From the NCBI GenBank assembly GCA_016713225.1, contig JADJPO010000001.1:620001-684000 (forward strand): a DNA stretch of 64,000 nt, read 5' to 3'. Below, in pieces: positions 54,058 to 62,879 of this stretch. Below the pieces are notes generated by a model. The model made no database searches. It was not told the origin of the DNA and saw nothing but the letters and a program-made list of their open reading frames with translations. Each line of letters starts with the position of its first letter. The stretch's first letter is position 1. This stretch comes from Kineosporiaceae bacterium. Lineage in GTDB: Bacteria; Actinomycetota; Actinomycetes; Actinomycetales; Kineosporiaceae. Both the position numbers and the translations under genes were made by a program.

Positions 54058-55449
54058 ATGGGGACCCCGGCTCGGCAGCAGATCCGGCAGGCCCATCGCG
54101 CCGGCGGCCGTCGGATCGCCGTCCTGGACGACGACCCGACCGGCTCGCAAGCGGTGCACGACGTCGCGGTGGTCTTCGAGCTCGACCCGGCCGAGTACGC
54201 GGCGGGGTTGACCGAACCGGGCGCGACCTGCTTCGTGCTCACCAATTCGCGCAGCCTGTCCGCGGACGAGGCCGCCGGACTGTCCTACCGGATCGGGCGG
54301 GAGGTTCTGGAGCTGGGGGAGCGGTTGGGCGCGCCGGTGTCGGTGGTCTCGCGCAGCGACTCGACCCTGCGCGGCCATCTGATGGCCGAGGTCCGGGCGC
54401 TGGACGCCGCCCGAGAAGCGGTGCTGGGTCAGGGGTTCGACGGGGTGCTGCTCGTTCCGGCGTATCTGGAGGCCGGCCGGTTCACCTCGGACAACACGCA
54501 CTGGGCGCGGGTGGGCGGTCGCGCGATTCCGGTGGGGCAGACGGAGTTCGCCCGGGATGCTGCCTTCGGGTATCGGTCCTCCGACCTGGTCGACTTCGTG
54601 GTCGAGCGGGGTGCGGGCGCGATCGATCGTCGCGATGTGGTGGCGCTGACCTTGGACGACATCCGCCTCGGTGGGCCCGGCCGGGTGGCCGAGATCCTGA
54701 TGCAGGTGCGGGGCGGACGGTTCGTCGTGGTCAACGCGACGAGCTACGACGATCTCGAGACTGTCGTCCTCGGGCTGATCGCCGCCGAGGCCCGCGGGAA
54801 GGCGTTCCTGCATCGCACCGGCCCCTCGTTCGTTCGCGCCCTGGCCGGGCGCGGACCCCGAGACCCCTTGACCGCGAACGAGATCTGGCCGCAGGGGCGC
54901 CCGGCGGGTCATGGTCTGGTCGTCGTCGGCTCGCATGTCGACCTGACCACGCGTCAGGTCGCGGCGGCCCGGCGCCGGGGTGGCTTGGTCGAGGTGGAGC
55001 TGGACGTCACGGCACTGGCGGACCCCGTCCGCCGACAGGCCCACGTCGCGGCCGCCATCGACCGGGCCGCCACCGCTCTCGCTCGATCTGACGTCCTGGT
55101 GGTCACCAGTCGACAGCTGCTGGCAGCCGACGATCCGTCCGATGCCCTGGCGCTGTCCCGCACCATCTCGGCGGCCGTGGCGGACGTCGTCCGGGGCCTC
55201 GTTCCTGTCGGGCCACAATGGATCGTGGCCAAGGGCGGGATCACGTCGCACGACGTGGCCGTCACCGGGCTCGGGATCCGCCGGGGCGTCGTCCTGGGTC
55301 AGTTGTTGCCCGGGCTGATCAGTGTGGTGCAACCGATCGCCGCGCGGCCCGAGGCCCGGGGGATGCCCTACATCGTGTTCGCGGGCAACGTCGGCGGCGA
55401 CGAGACCCTGGCCGACGTCATCGACGTGCTGCGCACCAACCCGCGGTGA
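54058..55449 (+). CDS. DUF1537 four-carbon acid sugar kinase
   Basis: This 463-residue protein is a member of the four-carbon acid sugar kinase family (DtnK/OtnK type), which phosphorylates erythronate, threonate or 3-oxo-tetronate. The N domain has IAVLDDDPTGSQAVHDVAVV, FVLTNSRSLSADEA and VVSRSDSTLRGHL. The C domain has GLVVVGSHVDLTTRQV, VVTSRQL and IVAKGGITSHDVAV, then a final FAGNVGGDETLADVI. ATG 54058 follows GAGGGAGG; a GTG 30 bases earlier is possible. No partner aldolase or dehydrogenase is next to it. Confidence 0.88.
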   Translation: MGTPARQQIRQAHRAGGRRIAVLDDDPTGSQAVHDVAVVFELDPAEYAAGLTEPGATCFVLTNSRSLSADEAAGLSYRIGREVLELGERLGAPVSVVSRSDSTLRGHLMAEVRALDAAREAVLGQGFDGVLLVPAYLEAGRFTSDNTHWARVGGRAIPVGQTEFARDAAFGYRSSDLVDFVVERGAGAIDRRDVVALTLDDIRLGGPGRVAEILMQVRGGRFVVVNATSYDDLETVVLGLIAAEARGKAFLHRTGPSFVRALAGRGPRDPLTANEIWPQGRPAGHGLVVVGSHVDLTTRQVAAARRRGGLVEVELDVTALADPVRRQAHVAAAIDRAATALARSDVLVVTSRQLLAADDPSDALALSRTISAAVADVVRGLVPVGPQWIVAKGGITSHDVAVTGLGIRRGVVLGQLLPGLISVVQPIAARPEARGMPYIVFAGNVGGDETLADVIDVLRTNPR

Positions 55450-55516
55450 TCATGCAATTCGTGCACGCTCGTGAATTCATTCACGAGCGTGCACGAATTG
55501 CATGATCACCGCGGGT
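55439..55516. terminator. 78-bp perfect palindrome between convergent genes
   Basis: Two 38-base arms (55439-55476 and 55479-55516) are exact inverted copies with a two-base centre (TC). The left arm covers the last codons and stop of the kinase gene and the right arm reaches the stop of hrpA. It can fold into a very long hairpin and end transcription in both directions. Such length without a mismatch is unusual. Confidence 0.9.
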
Positions 55517-58500
55517 CAGAGGGCGTCGAGGGCCTTGAGGATGCGCTGTTCCGAGATCGGATAGGCGGTGCCGACGTTCTGGGCGAACAGGCTGAGCCGG
55601 AACTCCTCCAGCATCCAGCGGACGGCGTGCACGTCCGCCTCGTGCCGGCGGCTCGGGGGCAGTTCGTCGAGCACCGCGACGTACTCGTCCTGCATGGCGC
55701 GTACCCGGTCCATGCGGCCGCGGTCGGCGTTGACGTTCTCGGGAGCCTTGGCGAGCCGGTGGGCGATCCCGCGCAGGTAGCGCACCAGATCGGGCAGCCG
55801 CGAGGCCCCCACCTCGGCCACGAAACCGTTGTGGATCAACGCCTTCGTCTGGTCGCGGACGTCGGTCAGCATCGGCAGCAGCGGCAGCGACTTCGTGCCG
55901 GCCACCGCCCGGTCGACCTCGCGCCAGGCGGTCAGCACCCGCGCCACGATCCGGACGACGTCCAGCCCGGCCTGATCGAGACCACCGTGGACGGCGGCCA
56001 GCAGCGCGGCGAACGCCTCACCGTCCCAGGCCGGGCCGCCGTGCCGGGTCACCAGGTCGTCGATCGCCGTGTCCAGGCAATCGGTGAGCAGTGCTGCGGT
56101 GTTCGGGTAGGGGCTCGCGGCGAGCGCCAGCCGATCCGCCTGCGGCAGAACGTAGTCGACCTGCCCCTGCAGCCGCGCCAGCGGGTTGGCCAGGTTCTCG
56201 ATCAGCAACCGTCGGGTGCCGGCCCGCATCGCCGCCGCCTGCTCGGCCGCGGTCGGCAGCACCCGGACGGCGGCGCCGTCGCCCTCGTCGACCAGCGCCG
56301 GGAACCCCGACACCGTGCGGCCGCCCGCCTCGCGCTCGACGGTGCGCGGCAGCTCGCCGACGTCCCACGTGGTCAGCCGGGACCGTTCGACCCCGGCACC
56401 GGCGATCGCGGCAACGGCGGCTTTCACTTTCTGCCGCAACCGATTCTGCAATTCCGGCAGGTCCTTGCCCTCGGCGAGCACCGTGGGCTCGGCGCCCTGG
56501 TCGCCCTCGGCCAGCACGCGGAACGTCATCCGCAGGTGCGCGGGAACCTTGTCGAGGTCCCAGGCGTGGGGCGGGATCACGAGGCCGGCGCGGCGTCCGA
56601 GGTCGTGCTCCAGCGCGGCGAGCAACGACCCTTCGGGCGGCTCTGCGGCGGGCGCGATGGCCGACAACGCGGCTCGCGCAGTGTCGGGGGCGGGCACGAA
56701 GTTGGTGCGGATCGCCTTGGGCAGACTGCGGATCAGCGCGGTGACCAGCTCCTCGCGCAGCCCGGGCACCTGCCAACTGAACGGCTCCGCATCCAGGCCT
56801 GCCAACAGCTGCACCGGCACGTGGACGGTCACCCCGTCGCTCGCCGTCCCGGGTTCGAACTGGTAGCTCAGCGTCAGGACGCCACCCTCGACGCTCCAGT
56901 GGTTCGGGTAGTCGGCCGCGTGAACCGCGGCGGCATCGTCACTGACCAGCAGGTCTTCGGTGAACGTGAGCAGCTCGGGCTCGGTGCGCCGGGCCTTCTT
57001 CCACCAGGCGTCGAAGTGGCGCCCCGAGGTGACGTCGGCCGGGATCCGGGTGTCGTAGAAGGCGAACAGTGTCTCGTCGTCCACCAGGATGTCGCGTCGC
57101 CGCGCTCGGTGCTCGAGGTCCTCGACGTCGTCGAGCAGCTCGCGATTGGCGTGGAAGAACCGGTGGTGGGTGCGCCAGTCGCCCTCGACCAGGGCGTGCC
57201 GGATGAACAGCTCCCGGGAGAGCTCGGGGTCGATCCGCGAGTACCCGACCAGTCGCTGGCTGACGATCGGGACGCCGTACAGCGTCACCTTCTCGTACGC
57301 CATCGCCGCCGAGCGTTTGCTCGACCAGTGTGGCTCGCTGTAGGTGCGCTTGATCAGGTGCGCCGCCAGGGGTTCGACCCACTCGGGCTGGATCGCCGCG
57401 ACGTCGCGGCCCCACAGCCTGCTGGTCTCGACCAGCTCGCCGGCCATCACCCAGCCGGGCGGTTTGCGTGCCAGCGCCGACCCCGGCCAGATCAGGAACT
57501 TCGCCCCGCGCGCCCCGGTGAACTCGTGGCGGCCCGACCGGCCGCCGGTGTCACTGCGCTCCTCACGCACCCCGAGGTGCGAGAGCAACCCGGCGAGCAG
57601 ACTGCGGTGGACGGCGTCCGGGTCGGCGGCCGCCCCCTCACTGCCCTCGCTGCCCTCACCACCTTCGCTGCGTCGCGGCACCGTGATGCCCACGCCTCGG
57701 GCGATCTGGCGCAACTGACCGACCAGGTCCTGCCACTCCCGCACCCGCAGGTAGCCGAGGAACTCGCGTCGGCACATCCGGCGGAACTGGTTGGACGACA
57801 GGGCATCGGCCTGCTCACGCAGGTAGTTCCACAGGTTCAGGTAGGTCAGGAAGTCCGAGGTCGGGTCGGCGAACCGGCGATGCGACTCATCCGCTGCCTG
57901 CTGCGCCTCCTGGGGTCGTTCCCGCGGGTCCTGGATCGACAACGCCGCAGCGATCACGATCACCTCGTGCACGCACCCGTTGCGATCAGCTTCGAGGATC
58001 ATGCGGGCCAGACGCGGGTCGACCGGCAACTGGGCCACGCGTCGTCCGAGGTCGGTCAGCCGTTGACCACCGCCGTCGCGCGGTTCGAGCGCGTGCAGCT
58101 CGGTGAGCAACGCGACGCCGTCGGCCACCGAGCGCTTGTCCGGTGCATCGACAAACGGGAAGGCGGCGACATCGCCCAGCCCGATCGCGGCCATCTGCAG
58201 GATCACCGAGGCCAGGTTGGTACGCAGGATCTCGGGATCGGTGAACGCCGGCCGCGAGGCGTAGTCCTCTTCGCTGTAGAGCCGGATGCAGATGCCCTCG
58301 GCCACCCGGCCACAGCGTCCCGCGCGTTGATTCGCCGAGGCCTGCGAGATGGCCTCGATCGGGAGCCGTTGCACCTTGGTGCGAAAGCTGTATCGCGAGA
58401 TCCGCGCCGTCCCGGGGTCGACCACGAAGCGGATCCCCGGCACCGTCAGTGAGGTCTCGGCGACATTGGTCGCCAGGACGACGCGGCGCAGGATTCCCTG

Positions 58501-59385
58501 CGGTCGGGCGGCGAACACCCGGTGCTGTTCGGCATTCGACAGCCGGGCGTACAGCGGCACGATCTCGGTGTGCCGCCAGCGCTTGACCACCGTGGCGGCC
58601 AGAGCGTCGGCGGTGTCACGGATCTCGCGTTCGCCCGACAGGAAGACGAGCACATCACCCTCGCGCTCGCGCCACAGTTCGTCGACCGCGGCGCAGATGG
58701 CGTCCGTGGTGTCCTGCTGCTCCTCGGCGGCACCGGCCGCCTCGACCGGTCGGTAGCGCACCTCGACCGGGTAGGTGCGTCCCGAGACCTCCAGCACCGG
58801 AACGGGTTCGGCCCCCGGCAGGGTGAAGTGGTCGGCGAAGCGCTGCGGGTCGATGGTGGCCGAGGTGATGATGACCTTCAGATCCGGACGGCGCGGCAGC
58901 AGGCGGCGCAGGTAGCCCAGGATGAAGTCGATGTTCAGGCTGCGCTCGTGCGCCTCGTCGATGATCAGGGTGTCGTAGCGGCGCAGCAGCTTGTCGCGCT
59001 GCAACTCCGTCAGCAGGATGCCGTCGGTCATCAGCTTGATGCTGGTCGCGGGCGAGATGCGGTCGGTGAACCGCACCTGGTAGCCCACGGCGTCCCCGAG
59101 GTCGACGCCCAGCTCATCGGCGATGCGTTCGGCCACCGTGCGGGCCGCCAGTCGACGGGGTTGGGTGTGGCCGATCATGCCCGTGATGCCGCGGCCGAGT
59201 TCGAGGCAGATCTTCGGCAGCTGCGTGGTCTTGCCCGAACCGGTCTCGCCGGCGACCACGATCACCTGGTGATCCCGGATCGCGGCGGCGATCTGCTCAC
59301 GGGCCGCGCTGATGGGCAGTTCCTCCGGAAACCGGATCACCGCCGGGACGGCCTGGCGCCGCGCCTCGACGTACTGCTGCCTCAC
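55516..59385 (-). CDS. hrpA: ATP-dependent RNA helicase HrpA
   Basis: This 1289-residue DEAH-box helicase has Walker A VVAGETGSGKTTQLPK near residue 45, DEAH in TLIIDEAHERSLNIDFILGY, the SAT motif VIITSATIDPQRF, and motif VI SANQRAGRCGRVAEG. The helicase-associated and OB regions follow, then the long C-terminal DUF3418-type domain (about residue 690 to the end) typical of HrpA. In E. coli HrpA rescues stalled or collided ribosomes on mRNA. GTG 59385 is the start. An acidic Glu/Gly/Ser insert lies near residue 575. Confidence 0.95.
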   Translation of the reverse strand: MRQQYVEARRQAVPAVIRFPEELPISAAREQIAAAIRDHQVIVVAGETGSGKTTQLPKICLELGRGITGMIGHTQPRRLAARTVAERIADELGVDLGDAVGYQVRFTDRISPATSIKLMTDGILLTELQRDKLLRRYDTLIIDEAHERSLNIDFILGYLRRLLPRRPDLKVIITSATIDPQRFADHFTLPGAEPVPVLEVSGRTYPVEVRYRPVEAAGAAEEQQDTTDAICAAVDELWREREGDVLVFLSGEREIRDTADALAATVVKRWRHTEIVPLYARLSNAEQHRVFAARPQGILRRVVLATNVAETSLTVPGIRFVVDPGTARISRYSFRTKVQRLPIEAISQASANQRAGRCGRVAEGICIRLYSEEDYASRPAFTDPEILRTNLASVILQMAAIGLGDVAAFPFVDAPDKRSVADGVALLTELHALEPRDGGGQRLTDLGRRVAQLPVDPRLARMILEADRNGCVHEVIVIAAALSIQDPRERPQEAQQAADESHRRFADPTSDFLTYLNLWNYLREQADALSSNQFRRMCRREFLGYLRVREWQDLVGQLRQIARGVGITVPRRSEGGEGSEGSEGAAADPDAVHRSLLAGLLSHLGVREERSDTGGRSGRHEFTGARGAKFLIWPGSALARKPPGWVMAGELVETSRLWGRDVAAIQPEWVEPLAAHLIKRTYSEPHWSSKRSAAMAYEKVTLYGVPIVSQRLVGYSRIDPELSRELFIRHALVEGDWRTHHRFFHANRELLDDVEDLEHRARRRDILVDDETLFAFYDTRIPADVTSGRHFDAWWKKARRTEPELLTFTEDLLVSDDAAAVHAADYPNHWSVEGGVLTLSYQFEPGTASDGVTVHVPVQLLAGLDAEPFSWQVPGLREELVTALIRSLPKAIRTNFVPAPDTARAALSAIAPAAEPPEGSLLAALEHDLGRRAGLVIPPHAWDLDKVPAHLRMTFRVLAEGDQGAEPTVLAEGKDLPELQNRLRQKVKAAVAAIAGAGVERSRLTTWDVGELPRTVEREAGGRTVSGFPALVDEGDGAAVRVLPTAAEQAAAMRAGTRRLLIENLANPLARLQGQVDYVLPQADRLALAASPYPNTAALLTDCLDTAIDDLVTRHGGPAWDGEAFAALLAAVHGGLDQAGLDVVRIVARVLTAWREVDRAVAGTKSLPLLPMLTDVRDQTKALIHNGFVAEVGASRLPDLVRYLRGIAHRLAKAPENVNADRGRMDRVRAMQDEYVAVLDELPPSRRHEADVHAVRWMLEEFRLSLFAQNVGTAYPISEQRILKALDAL

Positions 59386-59425
59386 CGGGTCAGCATAGGC
59401 GAGCAGATCGTCCGCACCCTGATCC

Positions 59426-59445
59426 TGATACCCCCACGGGTATCA
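59426..59445. promoter_or_regulatory. CsoR/CstR-like operator before the TDT transporter
   Basis: TGATACCC-CCAC-GGGTATCA is a perfect 8-bp inverted repeat ending seven bases before the ATG. The TACCC…GGGTA core is the kind bound by CsoR-family repressors, which sense copper, other metals or persulfide. It must overlap the start of transcription. Confidence 0.6.
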
Positions 59446-59452
59446 TCGGAGC

Positions 59453-60481
59453 ATGGATCACACGGTCACTCAGGCGGGTGGTCCCGCCTCGGCCCCGACC
59501 TCCTCGACGGCACCACCTCACGGGTTGCCGTACCTGCCGGTCACCCTGTTCGCCTCGGTGATGGGTATCGGCGGGCTCAGCCTGGCCTGGCGCCGCGCGG
59601 CCCGGGTCTGGCAGGTGCCCGCCTGGCCGGCGGAGTCCCTGTTCTGGTTGGCCTCGGCCGCTTTCGTGGTCGTGGCGATCGCCTATGTGGCCAAGTGGGT
59701 CCGGTACCCGGCCGCCGCGCGCGCCGAGCTGCGTCACCCGATCCGGATGGCCTTCGTCCCGACCATCACGATCGCCCTGCTCATCCTGGCCACGGCCGGT
59801 CAAGACCTGGTGCCGCAGCTCGCGCGGGTGGCCTGGTGGGTCGGCGCCGTGGGCCACCTGGCCCTCACCATCGCCGTCCTCAGTGCCTGGTTCGGCCGGC
59901 CCGACATCGGCCTGACCCAGGTGACGCCGGCCTGGTTCATCCCGATCGTCGGCAACGTGGTCACGCCCCTGGCCGCCCCGGCGCTCGGCTCGATCGACCT
60001 GGCCTGGTTCGCCTTTGGGGTCGGACTGGTGTTCTGGATCGCTCTCCTACCACTCCTGCTGGTGCGCGTACTGGTGCACAGCGACCCGCTCCCGCAGAAG
60101 CTGCTGCCCACGCTGGCGATCTTCGCCGCCCCGCCCGCGGTGGCCGGTCTGTCGTGGGGGGTGTTGACCGGGGGGTCGGGTGAGCCCTCGGCCGACCCGA
60201 TCGGCATGATCCTGTATTCCGCCACGATCATGTTCGTGCTGCTGGTGCTCGCCCAGGTCGGTCGGCTGCGTCGCCTGCCCTTCGCCATGCCGTGGTGGGC
60301 CTACACCTTCCCCAGTGCGGCGGCGGCCGCCTCGGCGATCGCCATGGCCAGCACCCGCCCGGCCTTGGTCTTCGACGTGGTCGCCGTGCTGTTGCTCGCC
60401 CTGGCCACGGTGGTGGTCGCCGGCGTCACCGCTGCCACTGTCGTGGCGGCACTGCAGAGGCGGATCTGCCTGCCCGAGTGA
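59453..60481 (+). CDS. TDT/SLAC1-family transporter (TehA-like)
   Basis: This 342-residue membrane protein has about ten hydrophobic helices. It matches the tellurite-resistance/dicarboxylate transporter family: LPVTLFASVMGIGGLSLAWR at the start, TPAWFIPIVGNVVTPLAA in the middle, and MPWWAYTFPSAAAAASAIAM near the end. Members transport anions such as malate, sulfite or nitrate. The CsoR/CstR-like palindrome at its promoter suggests induction by metal or sulfur stress, so sulfite export is a possibility. The promoter does not seem shared with hrpA. Confidence 0.87.
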   Translation: MDHTVTQAGGPASAPTSSTAPPHGLPYLPVTLFASVMGIGGLSLAWRRAARVWQVPAWPAESLFWLASAAFVVVAIAYVAKWVRYPAAARAELRHPIRMAFVPTITIALLILATAGQDLVPQLARVAWWVGAVGHLALTIAVLSAWFGRPDIGLTQVTPAWFIPIVGNVVTPLAAPALGSIDLAWFAFGVGLVFWIALLPLLLVRVLVHSDPLPQKLLPTLAIFAAPPAVAGLSWGVLTGGSGEPSADPIGMILYSATIMFVLLVLAQVGRLRRLPFAMPWWAYTFPSAAAAASAIAMASTRPALVFDVVAVLLLALATVVVAGVTAATVVAALQRRICLPE

Positions 60482-60486
60482 CCGCC

Positions 60487-60660
60487 ACGGTGATCACAGC
60501 CCGAATCGGGTGATCACTGTGCTCGGGTTGGCGTCACGGTGACCAGGTTGGACTCACTGATGTTCTGGCACATCAGGACATCAGTGGCCCACCGGCGCAA
60601 CAGAGCCGCGTCGTGGCCGCTCGGCCGCGCGACAAAACGTGCACGGATTGCATGATCACC
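60487..60660. repeat. Cluster of inverted repeats and a partial copy of the 55439 palindrome
   Basis: The 186-base gap after the transporter holds no gene. GTGATCAC occurs twice near 60490-60515 as an inverted pair. CACTGATGT and ACATCAGTG form a 9-bp stem near 60555-60586. CGTGCACGGATTGCATGATC at about 60637-60656 repeats the inner part of the 55439-55516 palindrome with one change. Confidence 0.65.
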
Positions 60661-60667
60661 GAGGGTG

Positions 60668-61003
60668 TCACTTCGCGGTGATGTCGACCAGCCTCAGTGC
60701 CAGGGTCGGGCAGGCCTTGACCGCCTTCTTGGCGTGATCCAGGGCGGCGCCACGCAACGGCTTGCCGTCGATGATCGGGTACCCCCACTCGTCGAGGGTG
60801 ATCCGTTCGGGCACCAGCTCGGCGCACAACTTGTGGCCCTTGCAGGCGGGCCAGTCCACCCGCAACCGCTTGCCCCGGCGCACTCGACGGGCCGGTGCCC
60901 CGGTGATGTCGCCGGGCAGCGGAATGGCCCCGGTGGCCTCGATCAGCGGGATCATCACGGTCTGCGGGCCGGTGGCGTCGGCAGGAGGATTGCGGGAGGT
61001 CAC
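60668..61003 (-). CDS. Ferredoxin with N-terminal extension
   Basis: This 111-residue protein ends in a single-cluster ferredoxin domain: DWPACKGHKLCAELVPE, then ALDHAKKAVKACPTLALRL. The spacing and missing cysteine suggest a 3Fe-4S or modified 4Fe-4S cluster as in P450-type ferredoxins. The first 45 residues are Pro/Ala/Gly-rich. The GTG start overlaps the NuoF-like stop by four bases. It probably carries electrons to or from that flavoprotein. Confidence 0.87.
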   Translation of the reverse strand: MTSRNPPADATGPQTVMIPLIEATGAIPLPGDITGAPARRVRRGKRLRVDWPACKGHKLCAELVPERITLDEWGYPIIDGKPLRGAALDHAKKAVKACPTLALRLVDITAK

Positions 61004-62304
61004 AACGTCACCATGCCCTGCTCGGCCCGAGGGGCAGCTGAAGGGTTGGGCGGGGCGAACGAGGCCCCGCTCTGATGCCCGCACGGGCCGACGAGGTGCA
61101 TGGCCACCTCGTCGGGGTAGGCCCGCAGCAGGGAGCGGACCAGGCGCACCGTCCCGTCCGGGTGGGTGCAGGCACCGCGACCCGGTAGCAACCCGATGAG
61201 TTGCTCGATGCGGGACAACACGTTCTGCCCGGCCGACCCGTCCGCCAGGGCGACGCAGGCCTCGGCCAAGGCCGGCAAACCGTTGAAACACGGTCCGCAG
61301 CGGCGGGCGGTCTGCCCGGCGAGATAGACCACCACCTGTGCGGTGAGCTCGACCGGGCAGGCCTCGCGCCGCACCGGCAGGATCACCCCGGCACCGAGCG
61401 AGGTGCCGGCAGCCTTCAGGTCCGCGCGACTCACCAGACGATCGGCGACCATCTGCGGAGTCATCCAGGTGCCGTGGTACCCGCCGATCACCACCGGCGC
61501 GTCGAGGTCGTAGCCGCAGCGCGACAGCACCTCCCGCATCGGGGTGCCGAAGGGCACCTCCAGCACGACCCCGGTGACGCCGTCCCCGCCCACGGTGAGC
61601 AGCGACGTCCCGGGCTCGTCGCGGGTGCCGAGCCGGCCGTACTCGCGGGCGCCCAGCATGCACAGCGCAGCCACCTGAGCGTAGGTCTCGGCGTTCGACA
61701 GCAGCGTGGGCCTGCCGCGCAGGCCACTGATCGCCTCGGGTTCCCAGGCTGTGACCGGCAGGTTCTCGCGACCCGAGACCAACTCCAGGACGGCGCGGGC
61801 CTGCCCGCCGACGAAGCCGGCCGAGGTCTCGACGATCACGAACTCGATGCCGCCGTCGTGCTCGGCGATCGCCGCCTCGATGGCCGGTCGGATCGCCGGC
61901 CGCTCGCCAGGGATGATCAGGTGGACGCTCGCGACGTCGAGGGCACGGGCCACCACGGTGGCGCCGTCCAGCACCAGGTGCGGCACGGTGAGCAGCAGCG
62001 TGCTGTCCTTGGCGCTGCCCGGCTCACCCTCGGCCGCGTTGACCACCATGGTGCGCTTCTTGTTCGCCGAGATCGCGGTGGCGAGCTTGCGGGAGAACGG
62101 GAACCCGGCGCCGCCGCGTCCGGCGACCTGGCCGTCGCGGGTCAGATCGACGAGTTGCTGGGCGCCCAGCGTGGGGCAGGGTCCCCACCGGCGCCGATGG
62201 GCGGCGAGGCCGGGTGCGTCGGCGACCCCGGACAGCAGTCGCGGCCCGACCACGACGGAGATGTCGCCGGCCAGGGCTGCGGGGACGGCCAGGTACCCGG
62301 TCAT
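61000..62304 (-). CDS. NuoF-like NADH/FMN/Fe-S flavoprotein
   Basis: This 434-residue protein is related to complex I subunit NuoF. It has the FMN loop AGRGGAGFPFSRKLA, the NADH-type segment VVNAAEGEPGSAKDSTLLL, a SLBB-like region (LEVPFGTPMREVLSRCG), and Fe-S cysteines in ARRCGPCFNGL plus GRGACTHPDGT. It begins with an 80-residue N-terminal part unlike NuoF. No other complex I genes are present, so it acts in a different electron path with the neighbouring ferredoxin and membrane protein. The start overlaps the membrane protein gene by four bases. Confidence 0.88.
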   Translation of the reverse strand: MTGYLAVPAALAGDISVVVGPRLLSGVADAPGLAAHRRRWGPCPTLGAQQLVDLTRDGQVAGRGGAGFPFSRKLATAISANKKRTMVVNAAEGEPGSAKDSTLLLTVPHLVLDGATVVARALDVASVHLIIPGERPAIRPAIEAAIAEHDGGIEFVIVETSAGFVGGQARAVLELVSGRENLPVTAWEPEAISGLRGRPTLLSNAETYAQVAALCMLGAREYGRLGTRDEPGTSLLTVGGDGVTGVVLEVPFGTPMREVLSRCGYDLDAPVVIGGYHGTWMTPQMVADRLVSRADLKAAGTSLGAGVILPVRREACPVELTAQVVVYLAGQTARRCGPCFNGLPALAEACVALADGSAGQNVLSRIEQLIGLLPGRGACTHPDGTVRLVRSLLRAYPDEVAMHLVGPCGHQSGASFAPPNPSAAPRAEQGMVTL

Positions 62305-62879
62305 GGCAGGTTCGCCAGGGCTTCGTCGGCATGCCGCGTGCGGCGGCGCGCCTCGTGGAACCAGGTACCGAGGCGCACCAGGCCCGCCACGGCCACCGCC
62401 GCGACGCAGGCGAAGGTCACCGCCCGGCTCCACGGGGTGTCGGCGTCGGTACCGATCAGCAGGCCGTGCAGCACACCGGCACCCCAGCTGAGGTAGCTGA
62501 GCAGGTGCAGTGCACGCCAGAACCGGTGGGACATCCGGGCTCGGATCAGACTGGTGATCGTGATCACCACGAGCAGGTCGAAGCCCAGTGCGCCGAGGGC
62601 CATGGGCAGCCGTTCCTTGGCGACGAAGCTGCCACCGAACGGGACGGCGGCCTGGTACCAGACGAGGTCGGTGAAGTCGTCGAGGACGGGGGTGGCCACG
62701 TGCGCGAACAACATGATCATGCTGAGCAGGGAGATGTTCCGGTGCAGGCCCTGGGTGGCGAACCGGGGCCACCGCGAGGTGCCTGCGCGTGCGGTGGCCA
62801 GCACCCCGAGCACCGTCGAGACGGTGAGCAGGGCCACCAGCACCACACCGGTGCCTCGGTTGGCGAACCACATCACCAT
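62301..62879 (-). CDS. Ferric-reductase-like transmembrane protein
   Basis: This 192-residue protein has about five membrane helices with paired histidines that can hold b-type heme: LHRNISLLSMIMLFAH and FWRALHLLSYLSWGAGVLH. That pattern fits the ferric reductase-like transmembrane domain (YedZ/FRD family). It lies between apbE and the NuoF-like gene and probably passes electrons across the membrane to a flavin protein outside. ATG 62879 follows directly after the apbE stop. Confidence 0.88.
   Translation of the reverse strand: MVMWFANRGTGVVLVALLTVSTVLGVLATARAGTSRWPRFATQGLHRNISLLSMIMLFAHVATPVLDDFTDLVWYQAAVPFGGSFVAKERLPMALGALGFDLLVVITITSLIRARMSHRFWRALHLLSYLSWGAGVLHGLLIGTDADTPWSRAVTFACVAAVAVAGLVRLGTWFHEARRRTRHADEALANLP

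Noticed and set aside
55471..58452. 993-residue plus-strand frame opposite hrpA
   Set aside because: It is a shadow of the HrpA gene, with no family-like motif and a start inside the terminator palindrome.
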